From Halomonas colorata (GTDB lineage Bacteria > Pseudomonadota > Gammaproteobacteria > Pseudomonadales > Halomonadaceae): DNA of 49,425 bases. A model generated the notes under the pieces. It was not told where the DNA came from and made no database searches. It saw only the letters and a program-made list of their open reading frames with translations. The stretch's first letter is position 1, and each line of letters starts with the position of its first letter. The position numbers were made by a program, and so were the translations under genes. This document shows, in pieces, positions 1 to 7,591 of this stretch. The stretch is from positions 1-49,425 of the forward strand of contig NZ_JABUZA010000034.1 in NCBI RefSeq assembly GCF_014897985.1, given 5' to 3'.

Positions 1-105
1 CGACGCTGAACGAAGACGATCTCAGTGCACTGTTGCCCTGGCACTGGAAAGAAACCTTACCTACCTGAGAAATGCTTGACTAGATGTGGTTAGTGGCGCG
101 CTTAC
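1..105 (+). mobile_element. Right end of an IS66-family insertion sequence (truncated by window edge)
   Basis: The reading frame at 3-68 looks like the extreme C-terminus of an IS66 transposase. About 35 bases after its stop, the sequence TTAGTGGCGCGCTTAC ends at 105. Read from the other strand it begins GTAAGCG, the conserved terminus of IS66-family inverted repeats. IS66 elements make 8-bp target duplications, so AAACTACT (106-113) would be the right copy. The left end lies outside the window, so neither the duplication nor the completeness of the element can be checked. Confidence 0.7.
3..68 (+). CDS. IS66-family transposase (TnpC), C-terminal fragment
   Basis: Only the last 21 codons and the stop are inside the window. 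The peptide TLNEDDLSALLPWHWKETLPT contains the LLPW.W pattern typical of the C-terminal tail of IS66 TnpC proteins. The call is supported by the IS66-like inverted repeat just downstream. Nothing can be said about whether the upstream part is intact. Confidence 0.65.
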   Translation, partial: TLNEDDLSALLPWHWKETLPT

Positions 106-524
106 AAACTACTTTAGTCGAAAAAGCATACGTTGGAGGCATGGCGCTCAACCATAACCTATATCAACTGATGTTTTAGATAATGGTTAAATGGCCTGGA
201 TAACGTTTTTAAACGGCCGATTGAATCTAATAAGCTATTATAATGTATGGCGTTTAATATCGATGTTAATGATAGTTAAAATTTTTGATCGGAGTCTGGG
301 TTATCTATTTCTATATTTGTTAAGGAGTTTTAGGGCTTTGTTTTTAATTTATCTTAAAAAGTTTGTTAATTGTTAAGTTTGATCGATAAAGCGTTATATC
401 GTTAAAAACCGAAAGAAGAACAACCCGCTCTGAGGGATTAACAAACCAGAGAGAGAGCTTGCATCACCGTCTTTTGTTAGGCGTTGAGCGCAGTCTTTCA
501 TTTTGGCCAATGGAGCCTGTGGCC
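106..524. other. AT-rich segment without a convincing gene
   Basis: Between the IS66 end and the lysO stop codon there is no credible gene. Roughly 130-420 is much richer in A and T than the rest of the window, with many T and A runs. A 61-codon open frame at 191-376 is rich in Leu, Ile, Phe and Tyr, has no good ribosome binding site and resembles no protein I know. The segment may be a remnant of transferred DNA that attracted the insertion sequence. Confidence 0.5.
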
Positions 525-1457
525 TTATGCCGACAGGGAGAGAAAGAACAGAATCAGTGGAGGCGAGAGCAGCGAAAGAATAAACCCGCTAACTACCGCA
601 ATGGGCACGCAGGCGACGCCGCCGTGCTGTTGAATCACAGGCAGCGTAAAGTCCATTGACGTCGCGCCGCCATAGCCGATGGCAAGGGCGGTGTGTCGAT
701 GAATCACCAGCGGAATCAAAATAAACGCCAAGAGCTCACGAGTAAGGTCGTTAAAAAACGCCACGCCGCCCATTAGCGGCCCTAGCTGGTCACCAATTAA
801 AATGGCCGACAGCGAATACCAGCCAAAGCCCGAGGCCATGGCGAGTCCTTCGTTCCAGCTAAGCGAGAGCAAAGGCGCTGCAGCCAACCCCGCCAAAAGA
901 GAGCTAACGGCCAGTGTGACCGCGATAGCAAGCCCTAGCCGATTGAGCAGAATTTGCTTCAGCGGCATGCCGGAATTACGTAGCTGACAGCCAATTAGCA
1001 CCAATAACGCATACAACACCCACTCGGCCATAAGGTCAGCGGTGGTAAACAGCGCTTCACCTAGAAAGGGGCCCAGCAGAAGGCCTGTTATAACGCCGCC
1101 CGCTACTACGGCTAGCAAAAGTAGCGAACCCTGCATGGCGGCAAGCTTGCTAGTTGGAGCATTTTTAACCACCGGTGAATTGCCCGCTTTTAATGCGACC
1201 CGACGAGACAGCCACCACAGAGCTCCCAGGTTAAACACCGTAGTAATGCTAAACAGCAGTAATGCATTGCCTCCTAAGCGTGAAAGCTGGCTTGCCAGAT
1301 TCTCAAGCCCGGCCAGGCTAATCCCCATAAAGAGCAAAATGAGATAAACCGAGCCGCTAACGGCCCGGTTGATAAGTTGCTGCAAATGGTGAGAGCGAAC
1401 GCGTATTAAATAACCCACTACGAGGGGGAGCAGAACAATCAGTAATCCGGACAGCAT
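525..1457 (-). CDS. lysO: LysO-family lysine exporter
   Basis: This 310-residue hydrophobic protein matches the LysO (YbjE) family, inner-membrane exporters of L-lysine and toxic lysine analogues in Enterobacteria (E. coli member about 299 residues). Visible support: about eight to ten hydrophobic helices, the N-terminal GLLIVLLPLVVGYLIR segment, a central ALLVLIGCQLR helix, and a C-terminal half with GFGWYSLSAILI and GGATSMDFTLPVI, both typical of the family. The start codon follows the stop of the DUF3108 gene with no gap, so the two are probably cotranscribed. No lysine riboswitch was seen upstream. The transported substrate is inferred from the family. Confidence 0.75.
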   Translation of the reverse strand: MLSGLLIVLLPLVVGYLIRVRSHHLQQLINRAVSGSVYLILLFMGISLAGLENLASQLSRLGGNALLLFSITTVFNLGALWWLSRRVALKAGNSPVVKNAPTSKLAAMQGSLLLLAVVAGGVITGLLLGPFLGEALFTTADLMAEWVLYALLVLIGCQLRNSGMPLKQILLNRLGLAIAVTLAVSSLLAGLAAAPLLSLSWNEGLAMASGFGWYSLSAILIGDQLGPLMGGVAFFNDLTRELLAFILIPLVIHRHTALAIGYGGATSMDFTLPVIQQHGGVACVPIAVVSGFILSLLSPPLILFFLSLSA

Positions 1458-2192
1458 CTAGGGTGTGGTGCCCCCTTCGGGAGTAAAGCGGGTAAGCCTA
1501 ATACGAGTTTGGCGACGTCCTTCTTTTTGATACTCCGCGGAGAGAATCAAACCAGGCCAGTCTGGGTGAAAGTTAATCTCCAAGTGGCGATCAGGCTTCT
1601 CTTTATCTATTAAAACCACCTGCTGGGCATCGAATTCACCAGCCGGTACGCTTAACGTGTGGGTTTGGGGGGCGGCATAGTACTGAAAATTCTCATCACG
1701 GCCACGGTGGTCCACAAAGTCGAGATCGCAAGGCGCGCTTTGCGTGCAATTCTCATGGCCGGCGCGACGCGATAGATCTACCAGCGCGGCTTGACGGTCT
1801 ATGGAGAGAATATCCCCTTCATTCAATTGATAGCTATCGCCGACGCCTAGTAGTGAATAACTGCTGCTGTACAGCAGCGAGCGTATTGAGTCATTACTTT
1901 CCGAAAAGCGGCTGTACTCCTGTCCGCGCGCAATAGTCACCGAAAAGCTCATGTCGCTTAACCAATGCAGGCCTTCCTGGCTTAGTTTATGGTTAATGGT
2001 GGCTCCCGGCCAGCCACGCGTTTCCAGCCGGTATTGGGCTTCGAAAGGCATGAGTTCAGTCAACTCATCGGTTGCTTCTTCGCCCGCGTTTACCTGCAGC
2101 GAAAATAGCGACAGGCAGGCGGTGCCTAACAGCGTACTGGCCGATAAAGGAACCATTGAGCCCAAAAAGTGCTTTGAACGGGCTGGTCGCAT
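1458..2192 (-). CDS. DUF3108 domain-containing exported protein
   Basis: A 244-residue protein of the DUF3108 family, whose function is not established. The ATG at 2192 is preferred over the upstream start at 2225 because AAGGAGAG lies seven bases in front of it. The N-terminus has basic residues, a hydrophobic stretch (SMVPLSASTLLGTACLSLFSLQV) and a likely cleavage site near VNAGEE, so export to the periplasm is expected. The rest is polar and beta-rich (FEAQYRLETRGWPGATINHKL, FDAQQVVLIDKEKPDRHLEINF), as in other DUF3108 proteins. It directly abuts the lysO-type gene and is probably transcribed with it. Confidence 0.75.
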   Translation of the reverse strand: MRPARSKHFLGSMVPLSASTLLGTACLSLFSLQVNAGEEATDELTELMPFEAQYRLETRGWPGATINHKLSQEGLHWLSDMSFSVTIARGQEYSRFSESNDSIRSLLYSSSYSLLGVGDSYQLNEGDILSIDRQAALVDLSRRAGHENCTQSAPCDLDFVDHRGRDENFQYYAAPQTHTLSVPAGEFDAQQVVLIDKEKPDRHLEINFHPDWPGLILSAEYQKEGRRQTRIRLTRFTPEGGTTP

Positions 2193-2504
2193 AGTGACTC
2201 TCCTTGTTAGCAAGCGATTGCCCAATAAACCGGGCAGTAGGGTGGTGCGAAAGAGTATTTAATCAATGACCAAGCGGCAGGTTCAGCGCCAGCGCTTAGT
2301 CGCTTTGCTCTTTTTCCATGTCTCAATATGTTGGCAAATACGTCTGTCTCGCTTTTCCATAGCCTGACATAACCATATCCGAACGCTATACGCGTCTATC
2401 TTAACATCGGTTACGTACTGATTCCTGGCGACAGCCTATTATCTGCCTAAGAAAACGCCGTGCGCCCTCACCAGACGCGTTCGCTACCCAAGGTTTTAAG
2501 CGTT
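2193..2504. other. Intergenic region upstream of the DUF3108-lysO pair
   Basis: About 310 bases between two minus-strand genes. It must hold the promoter of the DUF3108-lysO pair and the end of the ghrA-like transcript. A weak hairpin (CCAAGG 2488-2493 with CCTTGG 2512-2517) overlaps the end of the ghrA-like gene but has no proper T-run. No small gene or recognisable operator was found. Confidence 0.4.
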
Positions 2505-3440
2505 TTAGTAGCCTTGGCTGGAGTTAACGATCGTCAGCGTTTCACCTGCCTCAAAGGCGTGCAGATAGGAAATAACCTGGTCAATGGCGTCATTCAGAGG
2601 GGTTGGGGCCGCCATATGAGGTGTAACTATCACCCGTGGATGCTGCCAAAGAGGATTTCCAGCAGGCAGCGGCTCTTCGCAAAACACATCTAACAATGCG
2701 CCGCGCAGGTGGCCGGGTTGATCGTTATCGCCCAGCGCCTCAAGAAGCGCCTGTTCATCAATCAGGCTACCCCGCCCGGGGTTTATCACGCTGGCGCCCT
2801 GGGGCAGTTTGGCCAGCCGTTCAGCGTTAAGAATGCCTTGGGTTGCGGGGGTATCAGGCAAAATAGCGACTACGCTCTGCACCTGGCTAAGCAGCTCATC
2901 CAGCCCTTCATCGCCATGCAAACACTGTACGCCTTTAATTGTCTTGGGCGAGCGGCTCCAGCCCAGCACCGGAAAGCCTGCCTGCTGCAGGGCGCTTGCC
3001 ACATACGCGCCGATAGCACCTAGACCGAGTACACCCACCGGCCAATCGGCTTTATCTACCACGCGTTGTGGCTGCCATTCGGCGCTGGTTTGCTGATCGG
3101 CGTAGCAGTCCATGCTGCGGTAAAAGTGCAAAACGCCGTAGAGGACATAGTCGGCCATAAGCTCGCCCATACCCGCATCGCGCAGTTTTACGATGGGAAC
3201 ATCGACGGGCAGCCCTGGTGTGCTGAGCAAATAATCCACCCCGGCGCCCAGGTTGATGATGCCTTTAAGCTGTGTCTGCTCTTTCAAGAGATGCGCAGGT
3301 GCCTTCCACACGGCGAGGTAATCAGCATTTTGTCGTGCTTCTTCAGGCGCATCGCTGGTGACGACCGTTGCGTTAGGTAGCGCTTTAGAAAGGGCAGCGC
3401 GCCATTGTTCGGCGTCATCGGTATGCACAACAATTTTCAT
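2505..3440 (-). CDS. GhrA-like glyoxylate/hydroxypyruvate reductase (D-2-hydroxyacid dehydrogenase)
   Basis: A 311-residue member of the D-isomer-specific 2-hydroxyacid dehydrogenase family, close in length and pattern to GhrA, the cytosolic NADPH-dependent reductase of glyoxylate and hydroxypyruvate. Visible elements are the Rossmann motif GVLGLGAIGAYVASAL (about 136-151), the INPGRGSLID segment carrying a substrate-binding region, the DVFCEEPLP segment with the catalytic glutamate, and VTPHMAA with the catalytic histidine. The N-terminal NLGAGVDYLL and RDAGMGELMADYVL segments are also GhrA-like. It is divergent from the topoisomerase gene. Exact substrate is uncertain, as this family is hard to separate by sequence. 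Confidence 0.8.
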   Translation of the reverse strand: MKIVVHTDDAEQWRAALSKALPNATVVTSDAPEEARQNADYLAVWKAPAHLLKEQTQLKGIINLGAGVDYLLSTPGLPVDVPIVKLRDAGMGELMADYVLYGVLHFYRSMDCYADQQTSAEWQPQRVVDKADWPVGVLGLGAIGAYVASALQQAGFPVLGWSRSPKTIKGVQCLHGDEGLDELLSQVQSVVAILPDTPATQGILNAERLAKLPQGASVINPGRGSLIDEQALLEALGDNDQPGHLRGALLDVFCEEPLPAGNPLWQHPRVIVTPHMAAPTPLNDAIDQVISYLHAFEAGETLTIVNSSQGY

Positions 3441-3576
3441 CTTGCCTCCTGGCGTGGTGGGTTTATCTGTTAACTATCATGGGTGAGGTCGACTATAGGC
3501 TGCAAGTCGTAACACCACGATAAACCAGTGCGTTTGGCCTACGCTTAAACGAACATCACGGTAAAGGGAAATTACC

Positions 3577-4587
3577 ATGTCCGAGGCTTCGCTTCGTAAG
3601 GTGACTCGCCACCGCAGTGGCAAAGGATTTACCTATAGAACAGCGACAGGAAAAACATTACGCGATACGCGCTGGCGCGAGTGGATCGATTCCTTGGCGA
3701 TCCCGCCCGCCTGGCAGAACGTCGAGATTACTCTCAATCGCCGCCACCATATTTATGCGGTAGGGCGTGATGACGCTGGGCGCAAACAGTACATCTATAA
3801 CCCCAAATGGCGTGAAGCCCGCGAGGCAAAAAAGTTTGATCGCATCGTCGACTTCGCCCAGCGGCTGACCACTATGCGACGTATAACGGGGCAGCATTTA
3901 ACGCTTGAAGGCCTGCCCCGGGAAAAGGTATTGGCCTGCATGGTGCGTTTGATCGACAGCGCCTACTTTCGGCCCGGCAGTGAGCGCTATCGACGGGAAA
4001 ACGAATCCTACGGGTTAACCACCATGCGCTCCAAGCACCTCACCATTGAGGGCGATGAGCTGATTTTTGATTACCAGGGTAAAAGTGGCCAGCATCAGCA
4101 CCGGGTCGTCGAGGATGCGAAACTCGCTCAGGTGGTCGCCGAGCTTGACGATATTCCGGGTTACGAAATCTTTAAGTACTTTGACGAAGATGGCAGCAAG
4201 GTACGCGTTGATAGTGCCGATCTGAACGACTATATCCACGAAGTGATGGGCGAAACTTTCAGCGCAAAAGATTTCCGCACCTGGGCGGGTACGTCACTTG
4301 CCGCGCTGGCGCTTGAGGAGCTGGGTATTGGCGAAGATGATAAGGCCAGCCAGAAAAATGTCCGTCAGGCGGTGGAGCATGTGGCGCAATCGCTAGGCAA
4401 TACGCCAAGTATCGCTAAAGCCAGCTACATTGACCCGCGAGTGGTCGAGAGTTACCTGGATGGCCGCACTCTAGAGCACTTTCGCCAGCTGGTGAAGAAC
4501 GAACTTGAAAACGAGCGGCTCATTGGCCCGGATGAGCGTGCTGTACTGGAGCTTTTACGCAGCCGTTTAAAGGAACAATTAAGTTGA
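3577..4587 (+). CDS. DNA topoisomerase IB (poxvirus/eukaryotic type)
   Basis: A 336-residue bacterial type IB topoisomerase, which relaxes supercoils through a 3'-phosphotyrosyl intermediate without ATP. The N-terminal part (KGFTYRTATGKTLRDTRWREWIDSLAIPPAW) is the family's N-terminal domain. The catalytic domain includes RPGSERYRRENESYGLTTMRSKH, with the early catalytic Arg, then KDFRTWAGT and the SYIDPRVVESY segment, where Tyr284 is the expected nucleophile. Length agrees with bacterial homologues of about 300-350 residues. AGGGA precedes the ATG. These enzymes are accessory and patchily distributed in bacteria. Confidence 0.9.
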   Translation: MSEASLRKVTRHRSGKGFTYRTATGKTLRDTRWREWIDSLAIPPAWQNVEITLNRRHHIYAVGRDDAGRKQYIYNPKWREAREAKKFDRIVDFAQRLTTMRRITGQHLTLEGLPREKVLACMVRLIDSAYFRPGSERYRRENESYGLTTMRSKHLTIEGDELIFDYQGKSGQHQHRVVEDAKLAQVVAELDDIPGYEIFKYFDEDGSKVRVDSADLNDYIHEVMGETFSAKDFRTWAGTSLAALALEELGIGEDDKASQKNVRQAVEHVAQSLGNTPSIAKASYIDPRVVESYLDGRTLEHFRQLVKNELENERLIGPDERAVLELLRSRLKEQLS

Positions 4588-4601
4588 TGGGCATAAAGGC
4601 T

Positions 4602-4632
4602 TTGACCCGTAACCAAGGGGTGGTGCTAGTAT
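4602..4632 (+). promoter_or_regulatory. Possible promoter upstream of doeA
   Basis: TTGACC at 4602-4607 and TAGTAT at 4627-4632 resemble sigma-70 boxes, but the 19-base spacer is longer than ideal. It is the best candidate in the 165-base gap before doeA. A hairpin downstream (GGGCCAG 4669-4675 with CTGGCCC 4685-4691) lies in the presumed leader and might equally terminate the topoisomerase transcript. The binding site of DoeX could not be recognised. Confidence 0.3.
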
Positions 4633-4752
4633 CGGGCTAAGACGACATTGGCAAGCCCATGAGCGGCGGGGCCAGGTCGACCCTCTGGCCCGTTGCTTGG
4701 CGTGAAACAAACGCGCACCGGTTCTTGATGATCTTTGATGGTGAGTTGCCCG

Positions 4753-5952
4753 ATGACTCAGGTTTCCCTGCCTTTTACGCGTGAAGAGTATGCTCAGCGC
4801 CTATGGAAGGTGCGTGCTGAAATGGCCAGCCGCGGTATTGATGTATTGATCGTCAGTGACCCATCTAACATGGCATGGCTGACCGGCTATGACGGCTGGT
4901 CGTTTTATGTGCACCAGTGCGTACTGGTGAGCCTTGAGGGCGAGCCGGTATGGTTTGGTCGGCGTATGGATGCCAACGGCGCGCTGCGAACCTGCTGGAT
5001 CGACCCTGCCAATATTACCTATTACCCGGATTACTATGTTCAGAATCCGGAGATGCACCCGATGGATTATCTGGCCCAGTCGATCATGCCAGATCGCGGT
5101 TGGCACACCGGCGTGGTGGGCATGGAGATGGATAATTACTATTTCTCCGCCAAGGCCTACCAGAGCCTGCTGCGTGAGCTGCCCCACGCGCGCTTTATTG
5201 ATGCCAATGCGCTGGTGAACTGGTGCCGGGCGATCAAGTCGCCCCAGGAAATCGCGTATATGCGCATTGCCGGCAAAATTGTTGAAGGCATGCACTCGCG
5301 CATTCTGGAAGTGATCGAACCGGGGCTGCCCAAGAGCAAGCTGGTATCGGAAATCTATCGGGTCGGCATTGAAGGCTTTGTAGACGAAAACGGCAAAGTG
5401 TATGGCGGTGACTACCCTGCGATTGTACCGATGCTGCCGACGGGTAAAGATGCCGCTGCACCGCATTTGACCTGGGACGATACGCCGTTTCGTGAAGGCG
5501 AGGGCACGTTCTTCGAAATTGCCGGGGTGTTCAAGCGCTATCATGCGCCCATGTCGCGTACCGTGTTTCTGGGCCGGCCACCGACCGACTTTATTCGCGC
5601 TGAATCGGCCCTGCTGGAAGGGATCGAAAACGGCTTGGCGGTTGCCAAGCCCGGCAATCGCACCGCCGATATCGCGATGGCCTTGGGCGCTGCCATGGAT
5701 AAATACGGCTTTGACCGGGGTGGCGCGCGCTGTGGCTATCCCATCGGTATCTCCTACCCACCGGATTGGGGCGAGCGCACCATGAGCTTGCGCCCCTCTG
5801 ATGAGTCCATCCTGAAGCCCGGCATGACCTTTCACTTCATGCCTGGATTATGGGTGGAAGACTGGGGGCTGGAAATTACCGAAAGCATCTTGATTACTGA
5901 AACAGGCTGCGAAACGCTGGCCAATTTTCCACGGCAGCTATTCGTTAAATGA
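4753..5952 (+). CDS. doeA: Ectoine hydrolase DoeA
   Basis: Opens the pyrimidine ring of the compatible solute ectoine to give N-acetyl-2,4-diaminobutyrate, the first step of ectoine catabolism in the cytoplasm. At 399 residues from the ATG at 4753 it has the length expected of the Halomonas enzyme. The protein has the creatinase/aminopeptidase P (M24) layout: an N-terminal domain (VLIVSDPSNMAWLTGYDGWSFYVHQ) and a pita-bread C-terminal domain (about residues 160-399) with GTFFEIAGVFKRYHAPMSRTVFLG and GMTFHFMPGLWVEDWGLEITESILIT. The usual Asp-Asp metal-binding pattern of M24 peptidases is not evident, consistent with its specialised role. The start at 4735 was rejected because GGTGAG sits seven bases before 4753. 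The next genes are doeB and doeX, a strong contextual confirmation. Confidence 0.93.
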   Translation: MTQVSLPFTREEYAQRLWKVRAEMASRGIDVLIVSDPSNMAWLTGYDGWSFYVHQCVLVSLEGEPVWFGRRMDANGALRTCWIDPANITYYPDYYVQNPEMHPMDYLAQSIMPDRGWHTGVVGMEMDNYYFSAKAYQSLLRELPHARFIDANALVNWCRAIKSPQEIAYMRIAGKIVEGMHSRILEVIEPGLPKSKLVSEIYRVGIEGFVDENGKVYGGDYPAIVPMLPTGKDAAAPHLTWDDTPFREGEGTFFEIAGVFKRYHAPMSRTVFLGRPPTDFIRAESALLEGIENGLAVAKPGNRTADIAMALGAAMDKYGFDRGGARCGYPIGISYPPDWGERTMSLRPSDESILKPGMTFHFMPGLWVEDWGLEITESILITETGCETLANFPRQLFVK

Positions 5953-6005
5953 TGATAAGTCGTTAAATGACGATAAGCCGTTGAGTAACTGATTAAGGAT
6001 TCGTT

Positions 6006-7022
6006 ATGACCCTGCGACCGAGCCCGATTTCCGCGACTGTCGACTTTGATGCTGACGGCGTGCAGCACGGTTTTTTAAAGCTGCCTATCTCCACCGATAT
6101 TTCGGCCTGGGGGGCGGTAATGATCCCGATCACGGTGGTCAAGAATGGCGAAGGCCCGACGGCGCTATTAACCGGCGGTAACCACGGGGATGAGTATGAA
6201 GGTATTACTTCACTGCTTAAGCTTGCCAATGCGCTTACCGCAGAGGACGTCAGCGGGCGGGTGATCATCGTGCCGTGCATGAATACGCCGGCGGTGATGG
6301 CAGGCGCGCGCACCTCACCCATGGACAAAGGCAACCTTAACCGCAGCTTTCCGGGCGACCCAAACGGCAGCGTGACGTTTCAGATAGCTGATTACTTCAC
6401 CCGCGTGCTGGTGACCATGAGTGACGTGGTGCTGGATCTGCACTCCGGTGGCCGCACGCTGGATATTCTACCGTTCGGCGCTTCTCATGTGCTGGATGAC
6501 AAGGCCCAGCAGCAGGCCGCTCTGGAGGGTGCCAAGGCCTTCGGCGCGCCCTACGCCATGGTGATGTTCGAACTCGACGCCGAAAAGCTCTTCGACACCG
6601 CCTGTGAACGACAGGGCAAGGTATTTGTAGCCACCGAACTGGGTGGCGGCGGGACTTCGACGCCGCAAAGTATGGCGATTACCGAGCGCGGCGTACGCAA
6701 CTTCCTGATCCATTACGGCTTAGTAGAGGGCGAGGTGGAAATGCCGGAAGGTGGGCAGGTCTATCTGGATATGCCGGATGCCAGCTGCTACGTGCAGAGC
6801 CAGCACACCGGCGTACTTGAGCTTTGCGTGGCGCTGGGCGATGCCGTGACGAAAGGGCAGGTGTTGGCCTACGTGTACGATATGACCCGCACCGGCAGCG
6901 AGCCGGTTGCCTACCGCGCTGAACGCGATGGTATTCTGATGGCGCGCCGCGCCCCGGCGCTGGTCAATATGGGGGATACCATTGCGGTGATTGCCGATGT
7001 TGTCGAACGCCTGGAGGCATAG
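6006..7022 (+). CDS. doeB: N-acetyl-L-2,4-diaminobutyrate deacetylase DoeB
   Basis: Removes acetate from N-alpha-acetyl-2,4-diaminobutyrate made by DoeA, yielding 2,4-diaminobutyrate. The 338-residue protein belongs to the succinylglutamate desuccinylase/aspartoacylase zinc hydrolases (M14-like). The zinc ligands are visible as His60 and Glu63 in GGNHGDEYEG and His146 in VVLDLHSGG. NLNRSFPG (about 110-116) carries family substrate-binding residues, and the glutamate in ATELGGGG is the likely catalytic base. A C-terminal beta-barrel-like region follows (residues 240-338). AAGGA stands six bases before the ATG. It follows doeA by 53 bases and precedes doeX by 8, so the three probably form one operon. 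Confidence 0.93.
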   Translation: MTLRPSPISATVDFDADGVQHGFLKLPISTDISAWGAVMIPITVVKNGEGPTALLTGGNHGDEYEGITSLLKLANALTAEDVSGRVIIVPCMNTPAVMAGARTSPMDKGNLNRSFPGDPNGSVTFQIADYFTRVLVTMSDVVLDLHSGGRTLDILPFGASHVLDDKAQQQAALEGAKAFGAPYAMVMFELDAEKLFDTACERQGKVFVATELGGGGTSTPQSMAITERGVRNFLIHYGLVEGEVEMPEGGQVYLDMPDASCYVQSQHTGVLELCVALGDAVTKGQVLAYVYDMTRTGSEPVAYRAERDGILMARRAPALVNMGDTIAVIADVVERLEA

Positions 7023-7030
7023 CCCAAGGC

Positions 7031-7507
7031 ATGATGAAACTCGACCGATATGATCTGAAAATTCTCGATATCCTTTCCCGCGATGGGCGAATCACCAAGT
7101 CCAAGCTGGCCGAGGCGATTAACCTCTCGGTCAGCCCCTGCTGGGAGCGGGTCAAACGCCTGGAAAAAGCCGGGGTTATCGAGGGCTACACCGCGCGTAT
7201 CAATGCCGATGTACTGGTGCCGCGTAATCCGGTGTGGGTGCAGATTGAGCTTAAAGCCCACAACGCCGAAAGCTTTGCCCGTTTTGAAGCCTTAGTGATG
7301 GAAACCCCGGATGTTACTGAATGTGTTGCTGTAGGTGGTGGCGTCGATTACCTGGTGAAGTTTGAAGCGCGCACAATTGATAGCTATCAGCGATTGATGG
7401 ACAAGTGGCTGGTATCCGAGGCGGGCATCGAGCGTTATTTCACCTATATCGTGACCAAAACCGTTAAGCGTCAGCCGCTACCTGTCGATGTTGATGCATT
7501 TCTATGA
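7031..7507 (+). CDS. doeX: Lrp/AsnC-family regulator DoeX
   Basis: A 158-residue feast/famine regulator: N-terminal winged helix-turn-helix (about 5-60: DLKILDILSRDGRITKSKLAEAINLSVSPCWERVKRLEKAGVI) followed by a RAM ligand-binding domain (about 65-150). In Halomonas elongata the equivalent protein, encoded just after doeAB, binds DNA ahead of doeA. The same job is inferred here from its place. ATGATG leaves the start ambiguous: 7031 or 7034; AAGG at 7026-7029 favours the second slightly. The inducer, probably a pathway intermediate such as acetyl-diaminobutyrate or diaminobutyrate, cannot be read from sequence. Confidence 0.88.
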   Translation: MMKLDRYDLKILDILSRDGRITKSKLAEAINLSVSPCWERVKRLEKAGVIEGYTARINADVLVPRNPVWVQIELKAHNAESFARFEALVMETPDVTECVAVGGGVDYLVKFEARTIDSYQRLMDKWLVSEAGIERYFTYIVTKTVKRQPLPVDVDAFL

Positions 7508-7591
7508 TCTTAAATATCACCGGGGGGCTTAAACATCATGTAGGGAAGGGCGTTTAACGGGCGGGATACGCTTAAATGAGCGCAAGCAGGC

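Noticed and set aside
191..376. 61-codon open frame in the AT-rich region
   Set aside because: No ribosome site, no similarity to a known protein; hydrophobic codons follow from the AT-rich composition.
4801..5835. Long minus-strand frame of 344 codons
   Set aside because: Entirely antisense to doeA, with a His/Arg/Gly-rich composition typical of a shadow frame.
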